A DNA stretch of 14,406 bases from Nevskia soli DSM 19509 (GCF_000711955.1 NZ_JONR01000067.1:1-14406); one strand, 5' to 3'; positions 1 through 8,690 are shown, counted from the stretch's first letter. Notes: generated from the letters alone by a model not told the origin. Numbers and translations are program-made.

Positions 1-480
1 CCAGGAGAGGGTGAGGTTGGCGATGGCTTCTTCGGGGGTCTTGGGTTCGGCGAAGGCCAGGCCGCCGATCCAGGGGTTGCCGCTGCTGGCTTCGACGATG
101 TTGCCGTCGGCGGCGAGTTTGGCCTTGCCTTTGTTCTTGAGGGTGGTTTCCAGGAAGGCCATGGGGTACAGGACGGCCGGGTCCTTGACGGTGGGGACGA
201 TTTCGATGACGCGCCCCATTTCCTTGACTTGCTTGTAGGTGATGGGGTCGAGCAGGTCTTTGACGGCGTCGACGTTGGCCGCGGTCAGCTTGTCGCCGGT
301 CTTGATCTTGCCCTTGGTATACATGTCCACCGAGGTCAATTCATCCGGATAAGCCTTGCTCATGTCGCCGCTGGCGATCATCGGCCACAACGGCGCCAGT
401 ACGCCCGCTCCTGCGCCCAGTGCCGCCTTCTGCAGTAAAGCCCGGCGTCCGTAGTCCACATCGTATTTGCGTATGCGCAT
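1..480 (-). CDS. DUF1329 family protein, N-terminal part (cut by window edge)
   Basis: The first 160 codons are present and the frame is open to base 1. The ATG at 480 is preceded by a clear Shine-Dalgarno sequence (GAGGAGAAG, about 4-6 nt away). The N-terminus carries a twin-arginine-like export signal: GRRALLQK at residues 11-18, then a small-residue hydrophobic stretch ending near APLW. The mature part (AYPDELTSVDMYTKGKI, later LLDPITYKQVKEMG and GNPWIGGLAF) is typical of DUF1329, a LolA-like periplasmic or outer-membrane family usually encoded beside MMPL/RND transporters and DUF1302 proteins in lipid, alkane or steroid operons. It lies 110 bp downstream of the transporter gene on the same strand, so co-transcription is likely. 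The substrate is unknown. The family call rests on recalled sequence resemblance. Confidence 0.8.
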   Translation of the reverse strand, partial: MRIRKYDVDYGRRALLQKAALGAGAGVLAPLWPMIASGDMSKAYPDELTSVDMYTKGKIKTGDKLTAANVDAVKDLLDPITYKQVKEMGRVIEIVPTVKDPAVLYPMAFLETTLKNKGKAKLAADGNIVEASSGNPWIGGLAFAEPKTPEEAIANLTLSW

Positions 481-590
481 CACTCTTCTCCTCAGGGCAC
501 GTCAGGACACAAGCGCCGGCAGGGCCCGCGAGGGCGCTGCGCAGACGTCGTGCATGTCTTGGAAAGGCATCGTTGTAATAACCGCGGGAC

Positions 591-3032
591 TCACTTGGCC
601 CCCGCCGGGGTACCGTCGAAATCGTCGCCGGCGGTGAACTGGGACAGGTCGACGCCCTCGCCCACGAACAGATCCTTGCGGGCGACGAAGTTCGGCTTGA
701 CCAGCCATACCAGCAGCGGCAGCGCCACCAGCGCCAGCACCATGTTGATCAACATGGTCAACACCAGCAGCAGGCCCATGTCGGCCATGAACTTCAGACC
801 GGACAGGTAGTACCAGGGCAGAATGCTGATGAGCATGATGGTGGCGGTGAACATGATCGCCTTGCCGGTGGTGGTCAGCGAGGCGACGATGGTGCGGCCC
901 CAGTCGTGATCCTGCGCGTGGTATTCCTCGCAGATGCGCGACAGCAGGTAGATGCCGTAGTCGATGCCGACGCCGACACCGATCGCCGCCACCAGCAGCG
1001 AGTTGATATCCAGGCCGATGTGCATCAGATGCATCGAAGCCTGGATGATGAAGTTGGCCAGGTTCACCGGGATCAGCAGGATGAAGCCGGCGACGAAGGA
1101 GCGGTAGGCCAGGCTGCAACCGAGCAGGATGACGAGGTTCAGACAGCCGATGATGGTCCAGTGGTACTCGTGCACCACGTTGTTCATCGCCTGCTGCAGC
1201 GCGATGGTGCCGGTGCCCAGGCGCACGCGGAACTTGTCGTGGTCGATGCCGACCGCCTCGACCGCGACCTTGGCCGCTTTCAGCGCCGCGTCCACCGTCT
1301 CCTGCTTGTTGTCCTTGTACCAGAACGAAACGGTGGAATTCTCCTGGTCGAAGTCGATGACGTGGGAGAAGGACTTGGAACTGGTACCCATGGTCACCGC
1401 GGTGGCGGCGGCATTGGTGGCGGTGTTGTCCGGATCCAGCGGCAGCCATTTCGGATTGCCGCCGGCGAACAGGCGGTTGCCTTCCATCAGATAGTCGGCG
1501 AAGGACAGTGTGGCGCGCGGCGGCGCCGTGCCCTGCTCCATCAGCCCTTGAAGTCGCAGCATGGTGATGACGGTGTCCGACTGGCGCGCGACACGCTGCG
1601 GATCGTTCTGGTCCTTGGCTTCCAGCACCACTTCGAGCGTATTGACGCCGGGAAAATGGCTGTTGATCTCGCGAACCGCCTGGTTGAACTCCGAGTTCGG
1701 CCACAGCAGGTTGCTGCCTTCCACCGGGTTGCCGATCTTGATCTGCAAGGCGGTGTAGACGGCGAATACAGTGATCACGGCAACGACCACGGTGGTGACA
1801 TTGGCGACCTTGCCGTAGGACAGCCTGGCGATGCCGCGCAGCAACCCGCTGAAAGCGCGGTGGAACCCGGTGGTGGCACCCTTGCCGATCAGACGATCGA
1901 CATTGTTCGGCGCCGGCAGCGAGGCCAGCAGCAGCGAGATCAGGATCACGCCGGTGGGAATCAGCCAGATCGCCCAGAAGCCGCAGAACAGGGCGAAGCG
2001 CTGCATCGCCGGGATCGGCGCGATGGCGATGAGGAAGATGCCGACGATATCGGTGAAGATGCCCAGCACCGACGGCGCCATCATCACGCCCATGGTGATC
2101 TCGGCCGCCTTCACCCGATCCTTCACGTGCGAGTAGATCTCGTAATAGCGCTCGGTGAACTGCACGCAGTGCGAGAAAGAGCGCGCTATCAGCAGCAACG
2201 GCACCACCATCAGCAGCGGCTCGATCGGCGACTTGAGCCAGCCGACGAAGCCGAAACCCCAGATCGCCGCCACCAGGCTGGTGACGATGGGCGTGACGAT
2301 GCCGACGATGTTGCGCATGTACAGGCCCAGGGCGAGCACCAGGGCGCCCAGGGTGACCGCGAAGATCATGTAGGTCTGTGTTTCGTACTCGTAGACCCAC
2401 CCGGTCAGGGCCGGCTGGCCGGCCATGTAAACCTCATGGTCGGCATCGCCGTACTTCTGCACCAGGCCGTGCACGAATTTGAAGGCCTCGCCATAGTCCA
2501 GGCGCTGCTCGATGAAAGTGGCGTTGATCAGCGTGGACGTGGCGTCGCCGGAGATCAGGAAGGCCCGCGCGTTGGGAGCCTTGTCGACACGGCGACGGAA
2601 ATCGGCGATATCCTCGGGCGTGGCCGGCACGTGGTCTTCCATCAGCGGCCGCATGTCGATGCCTTCCGGCGTGGCCTCGGCGTAGCGGGCCTTCTCGGTG
2701 GCGATGGACAGGATCTGGTCGTGGTCGACGCCCGGCGCGAGGTCGATGTCGCGGGTGATCTGCCAGACCTTGGCGAGGGTCTCGGCGTTGTAGATGTCGC
2801 CGCTCTTGTGCTTGACCATCAGGGTGATGGTGAGCGGGTTGCCGAAGTTGGGATGATCCTTGAACACCTGCACGAAGGGGTCATCCTTCGGCAGCAGGTC
2901 GGAGAAGATGGTTTTCAGCTCGACATTGCGCAGCCCCGCGGCGAAGAAGGCCGTGATGGCAACGAAGACCAGGGTCATCAGGCCGCGATGCGCCATGACC
3001 CATGCGGCGATACGGAAGCGCAGTGAATGCAT
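591..3032 (-). CDS. MMPL/RND-type transporter
   Basis: This is a large inner-membrane protein of 813 residues from the chosen ATG, with the usual RND repeat. One N-terminal membrane segment (AHRGLMTLVFVAITAFFAAG) is followed by a periplasmic domain of about 180 residues and a block of five helices (from TYMIFAVTLGALVLALG to WLIPTGVILISLLLASL). A second half repeats this plan. The second half carries the motif GVGVGIDYGIYLLSR with the intramembrane Asp expected for proton coupling. In the first half the matching motif is degenerate (LLLIARSFSHCVQF, no Asp). Adjacent DUF1329 proteins suggest export or trafficking of a hydrophobic molecule; this is family knowledge plus inference. The start is uncertain: ATG 3032, ATG 3071 and TTG 3083 are all in frame, and none has a good ribosome-binding site. 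The ATG at 3032 gives the most family-like N-terminus (MHSLRFRIAAWVMAHR). Confidence 0.88.
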   Translation of the reverse strand: MHSLRFRIAAWVMAHRGLMTLVFVAITAFFAAGLRNVELKTIFSDLLPKDDPFVQVFKDHPNFGNPLTITLMVKHKSGDIYNAETLAKVWQITRDIDLAPGVDHDQILSIATEKARYAEATPEGIDMRPLMEDHVPATPEDIADFRRRVDKAPNARAFLISGDATSTLINATFIEQRLDYGEAFKFVHGLVQKYGDADHEVYMAGQPALTGWVYEYETQTYMIFAVTLGALVLALGLYMRNIVGIVTPIVTSLVAAIWGFGFVGWLKSPIEPLLMVVPLLLIARSFSHCVQFTERYYEIYSHVKDRVKAAEITMGVMMAPSVLGIFTDIVGIFLIAIAPIPAMQRFALFCGFWAIWLIPTGVILISLLLASLPAPNNVDRLIGKGATTGFHRAFSGLLRGIARLSYGKVANVTTVVVAVITVFAVYTALQIKIGNPVEGSNLLWPNSEFNQAVREINSHFPGVNTLEVVLEAKDQNDPQRVARQSDTVITMLRLQGLMEQGTAPPRATLSFADYLMEGNRLFAGGNPKWLPLDPDNTATNAAATAVTMGTSSKSFSHVIDFDQENSTVSFWYKDNKQETVDAALKAAKVAVEAVGIDHDKFRVRLGTGTIALQQAMNNVVHEYHWTIIGCLNLVILLGCSLAYRSFVAGFILLIPVNLANFIIQASMHLMHIGLDINSLLVAAIGVGVGIDYGIYLLSRICEEYHAQDHDWGRTIVASLTTTGKAIMFTATIMLISILPWYYLSGLKFMADMGLLLVLTMLINMVLALVALPLLVWLVKPNFVARKDLFVGEGVDLSQFTAGDDFDGTPAGAK

Positions 3033-3033
3033 T

Positions 3034-3093
3034 TCAGGCACCACGCCCGACGGAGACGGCGGAAGCTTCATTGAAGGCCACAAACGTTTCCAC
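3034..3093 (-). CDS. possible leader peptide or broken N-terminus of the MMPL gene
   Basis: A short frame begins at GTG 3093, exactly 6 nt after a strong Shine-Dalgarno sequence (AAAGGAG, about 3100-3106). It encodes VETFVAFNEASAVSVGRGA and ends in TGA one base before the transporter ATG at 3032. An ATG at 3099 is in the same frame but directly abuts the Shine-Dalgarno sequence. The spacing suggests translational coupling: ribosomes finishing this peptide would re-start on the transporter. Alternatively, ETFVAF-type residues resemble the N-termini of related MMPL proteins, so this could be the original start displaced by a frameshift. The sequence cannot decide between the two. Confidence 0.35.
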   Translation of the reverse strand: METFVAFNEASAVSVGRGA

Positions 3094-3104
3094 GGGCATC
3101 TCCT

Positions 3105-3254
3105 TTACCGGCTTATGGACGTACCCCGCCTGCCCGCAAGGGCGGCGAAGCGGTCTGAATGGGGGAAGCGGTCAAGCGCGGCATGCCCACCGGGGCAATG
3201 GCCGTAAAAGCAGGCAGCACTTGCTTGCGGCAGGTATGCCGAAGCGGTGGGCAT
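3105..3254 (-). CDS. possible 49-residue small ORF upstream of the transporter
   Basis: ATG 3254 is preceded by an excellent Shine-Dalgarno sequence (GGAGGAGA) at about 6 nt. The frame encodes 49 residues beginning MPTASAYLPQASAACFYGHC and ends in TAA at 3105. This stop overlaps the next Shine-Dalgarno sequence (TAAAGGAG). No membrane segment or known motif is visible, and the composition (Ala, Gly, Arg, His, Pro) could be chance in GC-rich DNA. The ribosome-binding site and stop/Shine-Dalgarno overlap are the only support. It may be a leader ORF of the transporter operon. Confidence 0.3.
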   Translation of the reverse strand: MPTASAYLPQASAACFYGHCPGGHAALDRFPHSDRFAALAGRRGTSISR

Positions 3255-3353
3255 GATGGTCTCCTCCATCCTCGCCTTGAGTTGATGTAGTCACGCCCTG
3301 GAAAAGGTGCGTGCTGGTTTTTTTCAAGACTAGGGAAGCGGCGGATTGAAGCC

Positions 3354-3371
3354 ACTACCCGCAAGGGTAGT
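3354..3371. promoter_or_regulatory. perfect inverted repeat, candidate operator for the transporter operon
   Basis: ACTACCC-GCAA-GGGTAGT is a perfect 7-bp inverted repeat with a 4-nt spacer. It lies in the non-coding stretch 3255-3535 between the LuxR-type regulator gene and the transporter leader, about 100 bp upstream of the first possible small ORF. Two-fold symmetry of this size suits a dimeric LuxR-type HTH, and two such regulators are encoded immediately upstream. On the plus strand it also resembles a weak stem-loop followed by TTTT, but no plus-strand gene ends here. The rest of 3255-3535 shows no gene. Confidence 0.4.
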
Positions 3372-3511
3372 TTTGAGGTAGTGCTTGCAGCTTTTGCCTA
3401 TCCGACGTTCGATCACGCACATGGCAATCCCCTCGCAGTACAGCAGTCATGGCCTGCGCCAGCCGTACCGTACAGGTCAGCGTGACGCGGCTGTTTTCTG
3501 ATTTTTACCCC

Positions 3512-3531
3512 GGGCGGCCGGATGGCCGCCC
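3512..3531 (-). terminator. stem-loop just downstream of the regulator gene
   Basis: GGGCGGCC-GGAT-GGCCGCCC is a perfect 8-bp stem with a 4-nt loop, starting 4 nt after the TAG stop of the GAF-LuxR gene (minus strand). It is not followed by a T-run on the minus strand, so it is not a canonical Rho-independent terminator. It may protect the 3' end or assist termination. It probably marks the end of the two-regulator operon. Confidence 0.4.
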
Positions 3532-3535
3532 CTAC

Positions 3536-4759
3536 CTAAAGGAAGGTCTTTGCCGGCACGGCGTCATCCTGCGCCGGCTCGGCATCGAGCAGACCCAGTG
3601 CCCGCGCCTTGGCCAGGGCGCCCGAGCGGCTGCGCGCGGCGAGCTTGCCGTAGATGTTGTGCAGATGCCATTTCAGGGTGCCCACGGAAATGAACTGGGC
3701 TGCCGCGATTTCCTTGTTGCTGAGTCCGGAATCGAGCTGGCGCAGGATCTTCAGCTCGCGCCGCGTCAACCTCTCCAGCGGCCCCATGTCGCACTGCAGC
3801 ATGGGCAGCGGCGCGGTCGAGGCGCCATTGCCGGACGGCGCCCGGCGATGGCGCCCTGCGAGATCCTCCGCTTCCGCCAGGGTGACGAACACGCTCATGC
3901 CGGCCTGGGTGCGCAGGTTCACCGCTTGGCCCGCGCGCCGGTTCAGGGTGCGCAGATCGGCGCTGAGCAGCTCGCCGAGGCAGCGGCCCAGGGCCTGTTG
4001 CTGCTGCACGCCGAGCAGACGAGCGCCGAAGGTATTCAGCCCGAGGATCTCCCCCGCTTCGCCCAGGGCGATCAGGCCCTCGAACGGCGTGCCGACGCAA
4101 CCCGGGTGCGGGTGCAGGCGCAATATGTGCGGGCTGCGCAGTTCGCGCAGCAGCAGCCGTTCGATGCGCGTCACCGAGCTTTGCACCAGTTCCATCAGGC
4201 CCGGCACCAGCGGCCGTGTTTCACAGGAGACGTCGAGCACGCCGATCAGCTCGCCGCCGGGCCGGAAGATCGGCGCGGCGAGGCAATCCATGTGGCGCAG
4301 GCCGCGGAAGAAATGCTCGTCGCGCCGCACCAGCACCGCTTGCCGCTCGACCAGGGCGGTGCCGGCGGCGTTGGTGCCGAAATACAGCTCGGTGCAATCG
4401 ACGCCACTGCGCGCATGCTGCAACACCGGGCCGCGCGCCGCCGCTTCCCCCACCGCCGACACGATGCGGCCCTGGTCGTCGATCAGGATCACCACGTGTT
4501 CGGTATCCGCCACCGCCTGCGCCAGGGTGCGCAACTCCTCCGCGGCCACGCTGGCCAGCAGCAGGTCGCGCTGCAGCAGGTGCCGGACCGCGTGACGCGA
4601 CACCGGATTGGGCTGCGGATCGGCGCCGCTGTCGAGCCCCATGCCCTGGCAGCGCTGCCAGGAATCGACGATGTGCAGGGAGGTGGCGCCGGCCTGGGCC
4701 ACTGGCATGCCCTGCGTAAGCGCCATGGCCTGCAAGGGATCGGCGATGCGCTGGATCAT
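3536..4759 (-). CDS. GAF/PAS-sensor LuxR-type transcriptional regulator
   Basis: A 407-residue one-component regulator. The N-terminal two-thirds closely match the sensor half of AcoR/DhaR-type sigma-54 activators: SWQRC near residue 33, then a GAF domain with the AcoR-like string GTNAAGTALVERQAVLV...EHFF...MDCLAAPIFRPGGELIGVLDVS. A PAS-like stretch follows (LIALGEAGEILGLNTFGARLLGV). AcoR proteins continue into an AAA+ domain and a Fis helix-turn-helix, but this one ends in a LuxR/GerE HTH (LTRRELKILRQLDSGLSNKE, about 331 to 390). It should therefore act with the housekeeping sigma factor, not sigma-54. It starts 16 nt after the LAL gene stop, so the two form an operon. The ligand is unknown; a small organic inducer of the transporter or catabolic genes is plausible. 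ATG 4759 lacks a strong ribosome-binding site. Confidence 0.85.
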   Translation of the reverse strand: MIQRIADPLQAMALTQGMPVAQAGATSLHIVDSWQRCQGMGLDSGADPQPNPVSRHAVRHLLQRDLLLASVAAEELRTLAQAVADTEHVVILIDDQGRIVSAVGEAAARGPVLQHARSGVDCTELYFGTNAAGTALVERQAVLVRRDEHFFRGLRHMDCLAAPIFRPGGELIGVLDVSCETRPLVPGLMELVQSSVTRIERLLLRELRSPHILRLHPHPGCVGTPFEGLIALGEAGEILGLNTFGARLLGVQQQQALGRCLGELLSADLRTLNRRAGQAVNLRTQAGMSVFVTLAEAEDLAGRHRRAPSGNGASTAPLPMLQCDMGPLERLTRRELKILRQLDSGLSNKEIAAAQFISVGTLKWHLHNIYGKLAARSRSGALAKARALGLLDAEPAQDDAVPAKTFL

Positions 4760-4775
4760 GGTAGCCCGCGCCGGC

Positions 4776-7514
4776 TCAGTGGACGATGCCCAGTTGCCGC
4801 GCGGCGCTGATCGCCTGCAGGCGATTGGCCACCGCCAGCTTGGAATAGATGTTTTTCAGATGGAATTTCACCGTATTCTCGGAGACGAAGATGCGGCCGG
4901 CCATTTCCTTGTTGGATACGCCGTTGGCCAGGAAAACCAGGATCTCCTTCTCGCGGTCGGTCAGCGCCTCCAATGGCTGCACCGCCATCACCGGGGCGCG
5001 GCTCAGGTCGGTACCGGAGGCCTGCAGGATCTGCTCGACAAAGGTGCGGTCCGCGCCGAACTGGGCCTCCCGGCCGCTGGTGCCTTCCATGATGGTCTGG
5101 TACTCCTCGCGCAGCAGGTGCAGGATGCCCTCGCCTTCGTCGATGAAGCTGCGGATGAACTGTCCCGGCTGCGCCAGTTGCAGGGCCTTGCGCAGGCTGC
5201 GGTGCGCTGCGTTGTGCGCGCCCTTCTTTTCCTGCAGCAGGGCATCGAACAGGTGCAGCTTGATCTGCCGGTTGACGCGCTCGCGCTGCTGCGCCATCTC
5301 GCGGCCGAGGATCCCGGCCGCCGTATCGGTATCCATGGTGTGGATGGCCAGGCGGATGTGGCCGAAGGACTCGCCCTCCAGATCCTCGGAAAACAGCCGC
5401 CAGCTTTCGGAGAACGGCTCTACCGCCGGCGGAATGTGCGCGGCCAGCGCCTGCGCCCGGTCGACCGCGCCGGACACCAGCCAGCGCCGCACCCGCTCCC
5501 ACTGCACCAGCCGCACCAGGCGCTCCCAGCCATTGGCATGGCCGATGCTCTCCGCCTCGTCCAGCACTTCCATGGCCTTGGCCGGACGCCCGCGCGCATC
5601 ATGGGTGCGCGCCATCGGCAGATAGGCCACGGCGAGGAAATCGAGCAGCACCGCATCGGCGATGACCTCGCGGTACTGCGCGAACAGCGCCTCGACCAGG
5701 TCCAGCTCGTTGGCCTCGTACAGCGCCCAGATATAGCAGGAGACCAGCGCGGCGGAAGCGAACGAGCCATCCAGATGCATGCGCTGCTCGGCCATGCCTT
5801 GGCGGAAATTCTCCAGCGCCGCGTCGAGCTGCCCCTGCATCATCAGGGTCACGCCGGTCAGGCCCACGGTATAGCCGCCGCTGAAACTGGCGTCGCCGCG
5901 ATCGCTGTAAGCCCGCGCCAGCGCGAAATGCTGACGCGCCCGCTCCACCTCGCCCATGGCCAGGTCGCGGTAACCCACCAGGTTGGCGCCGGCGCCCAAC
6001 TCGAAGGCGGCGAAGCCGGAAGGCTCCCAGCCCTCGATACGCACGCGCTCGATGATGTTGAAGGCGTCGGGCACCTTGTCGGCGCTGACCGCCGCCATCG
6101 ACAGCACCACGTCCGGGTTGGTGGTCTTCTCCAACTCGCCGGAACCGGCGATGCGCTGCAGCAATTGCAGCATGGGCCGCAGCTTCTGGTGGCGCCGCAG
6201 GAAAACCAGGGCGTACGCCACCTTGATGGCAAGGTCCGGACGTTTCGCCACTTCCTCGAACGGCAGCTGGTCGTACCAATGCTCGATGGTGATCAGGTGG
6301 CCACCGGCGCTGAGGCGGGAGGCCCAGATGTTCATCGTATCGGTGGCGCACACGAAATCGCGGCAGGCGACGAAATGATGCACGGCCTCTTCGTACAGGC
6401 CATGCGCCAGATGCCAGTCGGCGGCGCGGCGGTGCACTTCCAGCGCCGCCTCGGCCGACTGCGCCCGCTGCTGCTCCGCCAGGAAAGAGGAAAACAAGGC
6501 GTGGTACTTGAACCAGTGCAGGTCCGAATCGAGCGCGCGCAGGAACAGGCCGGAGCGCTCCAGTTGCTGCAGCATCTCCTGCGAGTCGGTCCAGCCGGTG
6601 ACCAGGTCGCACAACGGCGCGCTGAGCCGGTTGAGCAGCGACGTGCGCAGCAGGAATTCCTGCACCCGCGGCGGCTGCAGGCTCAGCACGTTCTCGACCA
6701 GGTATTCCGCCAGTTCGCGCGGGCGGTAGCTGTCCAGATCGCCCAGGGACTTGCGCACCTGCGGGCTGACCAGGGTCAGCCGGAACAGCTGCAGCGCGGC
6801 AGGCCAGCCTTCGGTGCGTGAATAGATCGCCGCCAGTTCCTCACGGCTCACCGCCAGGTCATGCGAGGCGGCAAAGAACTGCTCCACCTCGGCCGGCGAG
6901 AAACGCAGGTCGTCGGCGCGCAGGATCAGTGCCTGGTTGCTGATCACCAGCCGCGCCAGGCCGACTTCCGGCACCGAGCGCGAGCCGATGAAGATGCGCA
7001 CGTTCGCCGGCACCCGCTCCAGCAGGCCGCGGAAGAAGCTGAGGATGGACTTGTCGCGCAGGGTCTGGAATTCGTCGAAGAAGATGGCGACGGGTTTGCC
7101 CAGGCGGAACAGGCAGTCGATCATCCAGTCGGAACGGCGGCGGCGGCCCAGCTCGCTGTTCTCGTCGTCGCCGGAAGCGGCTTCGCCCGCGGCACCGCCG
7201 AGCAGGGCGGCAACCAGTGCATGCATATGGATGGAGAAGCGGCGGGCATCGTTGTCCGCTTCGTCGAAGCTGAGCCAGCCGGTGAGGAAGCCACGGGCCT
7301 CGAATTCGCTCTTCAACTGTTGCAAAGCCGTCGATTTGCCATGGCCGGCCGGCCCCTGCAGCAGCACCGTGCGGCTGCAATCGTCGCTGAATATGCGCTC
7401 CAGGATCGCCGTGCGGCGGATCGCCCCGGCATGCCGGGTCGGCGCGAACAGCTTGTGGGCATAGACTTCCGCCTGTGCCCTGATGCCACCACCGGCGCCT
7501 TTGCTGACGCTCAT
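4776..7514 (-). CDS. LAL-family (MalT-like) LuxR-type ATP-dependent regulator
   Basis: At 912 residues this has the length typical of MalT/AlkS-type LAL regulators. After a short leader (KLFAPTRHAGAIRRTAILERI, the usual entry to the STAND NTPase) come Walker A (GPAGHGKST, 54-62) and Walker B (PVAIFFDE, 141-148). A winged-helix region and a long helical repeat region (TPR-like, about 340-830) follow, then a C-terminal LuxR HTH (LTDREKEILVFLANGVSNKE, from 851). LAL proteins bind ATP and an inducer, oligomerise and activate transcription; the inducer is usually a small molecule such as maltotriose (MalT) or alkanes (AlkS). It precedes the GAF-LuxR gene by 16 nt on the same strand. A Shine-Dalgarno sequence (GAGGAGAG) lies about 10 nt before ATG 7514, with an AT-rich TATAAATAAAAAA stretch just upstream that could contribute to its promoter. 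Confidence 0.9.
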   Translation of the reverse strand: MSVSKGAGGGIRAQAEVYAHKLFAPTRHAGAIRRTAILERIFSDDCSRTVLLQGPAGHGKSTALQQLKSEFEARGFLTGWLSFDEADNDARRFSIHMHALVAALLGGAAGEAASGDDENSELGRRRRSDWMIDCLFRLGKPVAIFFDEFQTLRDKSILSFFRGLLERVPANVRIFIGSRSVPEVGLARLVISNQALILRADDLRFSPAEVEQFFAASHDLAVSREELAAIYSRTEGWPAALQLFRLTLVSPQVRKSLGDLDSYRPRELAEYLVENVLSLQPPRVQEFLLRTSLLNRLSAPLCDLVTGWTDSQEMLQQLERSGLFLRALDSDLHWFKYHALFSSFLAEQQRAQSAEAALEVHRRAADWHLAHGLYEEAVHHFVACRDFVCATDTMNIWASRLSAGGHLITIEHWYDQLPFEEVAKRPDLAIKVAYALVFLRRHQKLRPMLQLLQRIAGSGELEKTTNPDVVLSMAAVSADKVPDAFNIIERVRIEGWEPSGFAAFELGAGANLVGYRDLAMGEVERARQHFALARAYSDRGDASFSGGYTVGLTGVTLMMQGQLDAALENFRQGMAEQRMHLDGSFASAALVSCYIWALYEANELDLVEALFAQYREVIADAVLLDFLAVAYLPMARTHDARGRPAKAMEVLDEAESIGHANGWERLVRLVQWERVRRWLVSGAVDRAQALAAHIPPAVEPFSESWRLFSEDLEGESFGHIRLAIHTMDTDTAAGILGREMAQQRERVNRQIKLHLFDALLQEKKGAHNAAHRSLRKALQLAQPGQFIRSFIDEGEGILHLLREEYQTIMEGTSGREAQFGADRTFVEQILQASGTDLSRAPVMAVQPLEALTDREKEILVFLANGVSNKEMAGRIFVSENTVKFHLKNIYSKLAVANRLQAISAARQLGIVH

Positions 7515-7738
7515 TCGGTCTGCTCTCCTCGTGTTTTTTATTTATAGACGGGTGCCGTGCGGATGTCCATGCACGGATCCGCCGGCATCCTCGCTGCACT
7601 GCAACACGCCAACCCGGACCTGCCGTTGCACTTGCCTCGACGAATCCGGCCGGGACTGTTCGGCGGATTCTTCGCCAGAGCAGGGTGTCAGTCAAACGCG
7701 GCGCGGCCTATGGCCGCAGAGACCGTCACCGCGGACAA

Positions 7739-8581
7739 TCAATCCTGCAGCAGTCTTTGCGTCCCGCTCCAGCGCGCGCCCGGCGCCAGTTTGACCGGTA
7801 TACCAACCGCCGCGGCTTCCACGCAAAGAAAATTGCGATAGCCCCCCTGATCCAGATCGGAGAGCGCCGCGCCGCGCTCGGCCCCCGGGTTCCACACCAC
7901 CGCATCGGGAAAGCCGGCGGATTCGATGTGCAGGCGCCCCGGCGCACCGCTCAGTTCAAGCCGTGCGGGCGCGCTGAAGTAGATGCGATCCACCTCGCCT
8001 TCGATACGCAACTGTTCCGCCGATTCGACCGCCGCGACACCGCCTTGCGCGGTGTCGCGATAGTGCAGACCCTGCAGGCCATGCAGGCGCACTTCACCGA
8101 TTTCCGCCACGCGCAGGTAGGTGTGCAGGGCGGCGGTGAAGGAAATTTCACTTTCCCCCGTGTTTTCGACGCTGAGCATCGTCTCCAGCGCCGCACCACC
8201 GAGGGTGACGCGCAATTCAGCTTTGAAGGGATGCGGCCAGATGGCACGCGTGGTGTCGTCGTCGTCCAGTCCGAATACCGCGGTGGCGGACCCTTGCCCC
8301 GCCTGTGACGCCGTGACCAGGCGCCACGACAAGCCACGGGCGAATCCATGCTTGGGCAAAGGCCCTTCACCAGCGAACTGCGGAAAGATCACCGGCACGC
8401 CGCCGCGGATCGCCGCGCCGGGCTTGAACTGCGCTTTGCGGCTCAGATAAAGCTGTTCACTGCCGCCGGCCGGAACCCACGAAGTAATGTGCGCGCCGTG
8501 CTGATAAATCTCCGCGCGGGCGCCGTCGGCCGCCGTCAACAGCAGGCGTTGCAGTCCGCCTTCACCGGGAGTGAGTCGCAT
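7739..8581 (-). CDS. D-hexose-6-phosphate mutarotase (YeaD-type, aldose 1-epimerase family)
   Basis: This 280-residue protein has the full length and motif order of YeaD-type mutarotases, which interconvert alpha and beta anomers of hexose 6-phosphates in the cytoplasm. Visible signatures are GAHITSWVPAGG near the start, AIRGGVPVIFPQF with GPLPKHGFAR (His78), and FTAALHTYLRV (His153, the expected catalytic base/acid). Later come DAVVWNPGAE and the C-terminal YRNFLCVEAA (Glu255, the expected catalytic Glu). No export signal is seen. It lies between the LAL regulator and a small secreted-protein gene, all on the minus strand with gaps of about 110-220 bp, so it is probably its own transcription unit. 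No sugar genes are adjacent. The ribosome-binding site at ATG 8581 is weak. Confidence 0.9.
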   Translation of the reverse strand: MRLTPGEGGLQRLLLTAADGARAEIYQHGAHITSWVPAGGSEQLYLSRKAQFKPGAAIRGGVPVIFPQFAGEGPLPKHGFARGLSWRLVTASQAGQGSATAVFGLDDDDTTRAIWPHPFKAELRVTLGGAALETMLSVENTGESEISFTAALHTYLRVAEIGEVRLHGLQGLHYRDTAQGGVAAVESAEQLRIEGEVDRIYFSAPARLELSGAPGRLHIESAGFPDAVVWNPGAERGAALSDLDQGGYRNFLCVEAAAVGIPVKLAPGARWSGTQRLLQD

Positions 8582-8690
8582 ATTCGAACTTGTGGCTGGT
8601 CAGGAGCTCCACCCTAACCCAGCGGGTACGACAAATCACCCAATTCCACAACATCTCACATCGGCAAGCCTGTTCCGGGGAAGCCGCCGC

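Noticed and set aside
906..3026. Long plus-strand ORF opposite the transporter
   Set aside because: It is the antisense shadow of the MMPL gene in GC-rich DNA; His/Asp/Arg/Gln-rich low-complexity translation, no motifs.
4608..6821. 737-codon plus-strand ORF opposite the two regulators
   Set aside because: Antisense shadow: it crosses the boundary of two well-supported minus-strand genes and has no recognisable domain.
7703..7717. GCGGCC-TAT-GGCCGC stem as terminator of the mutarotase gene
   Set aside because: Short stem 21 bp after the stop without a T-run on the minus strand; too weak to call a terminator.
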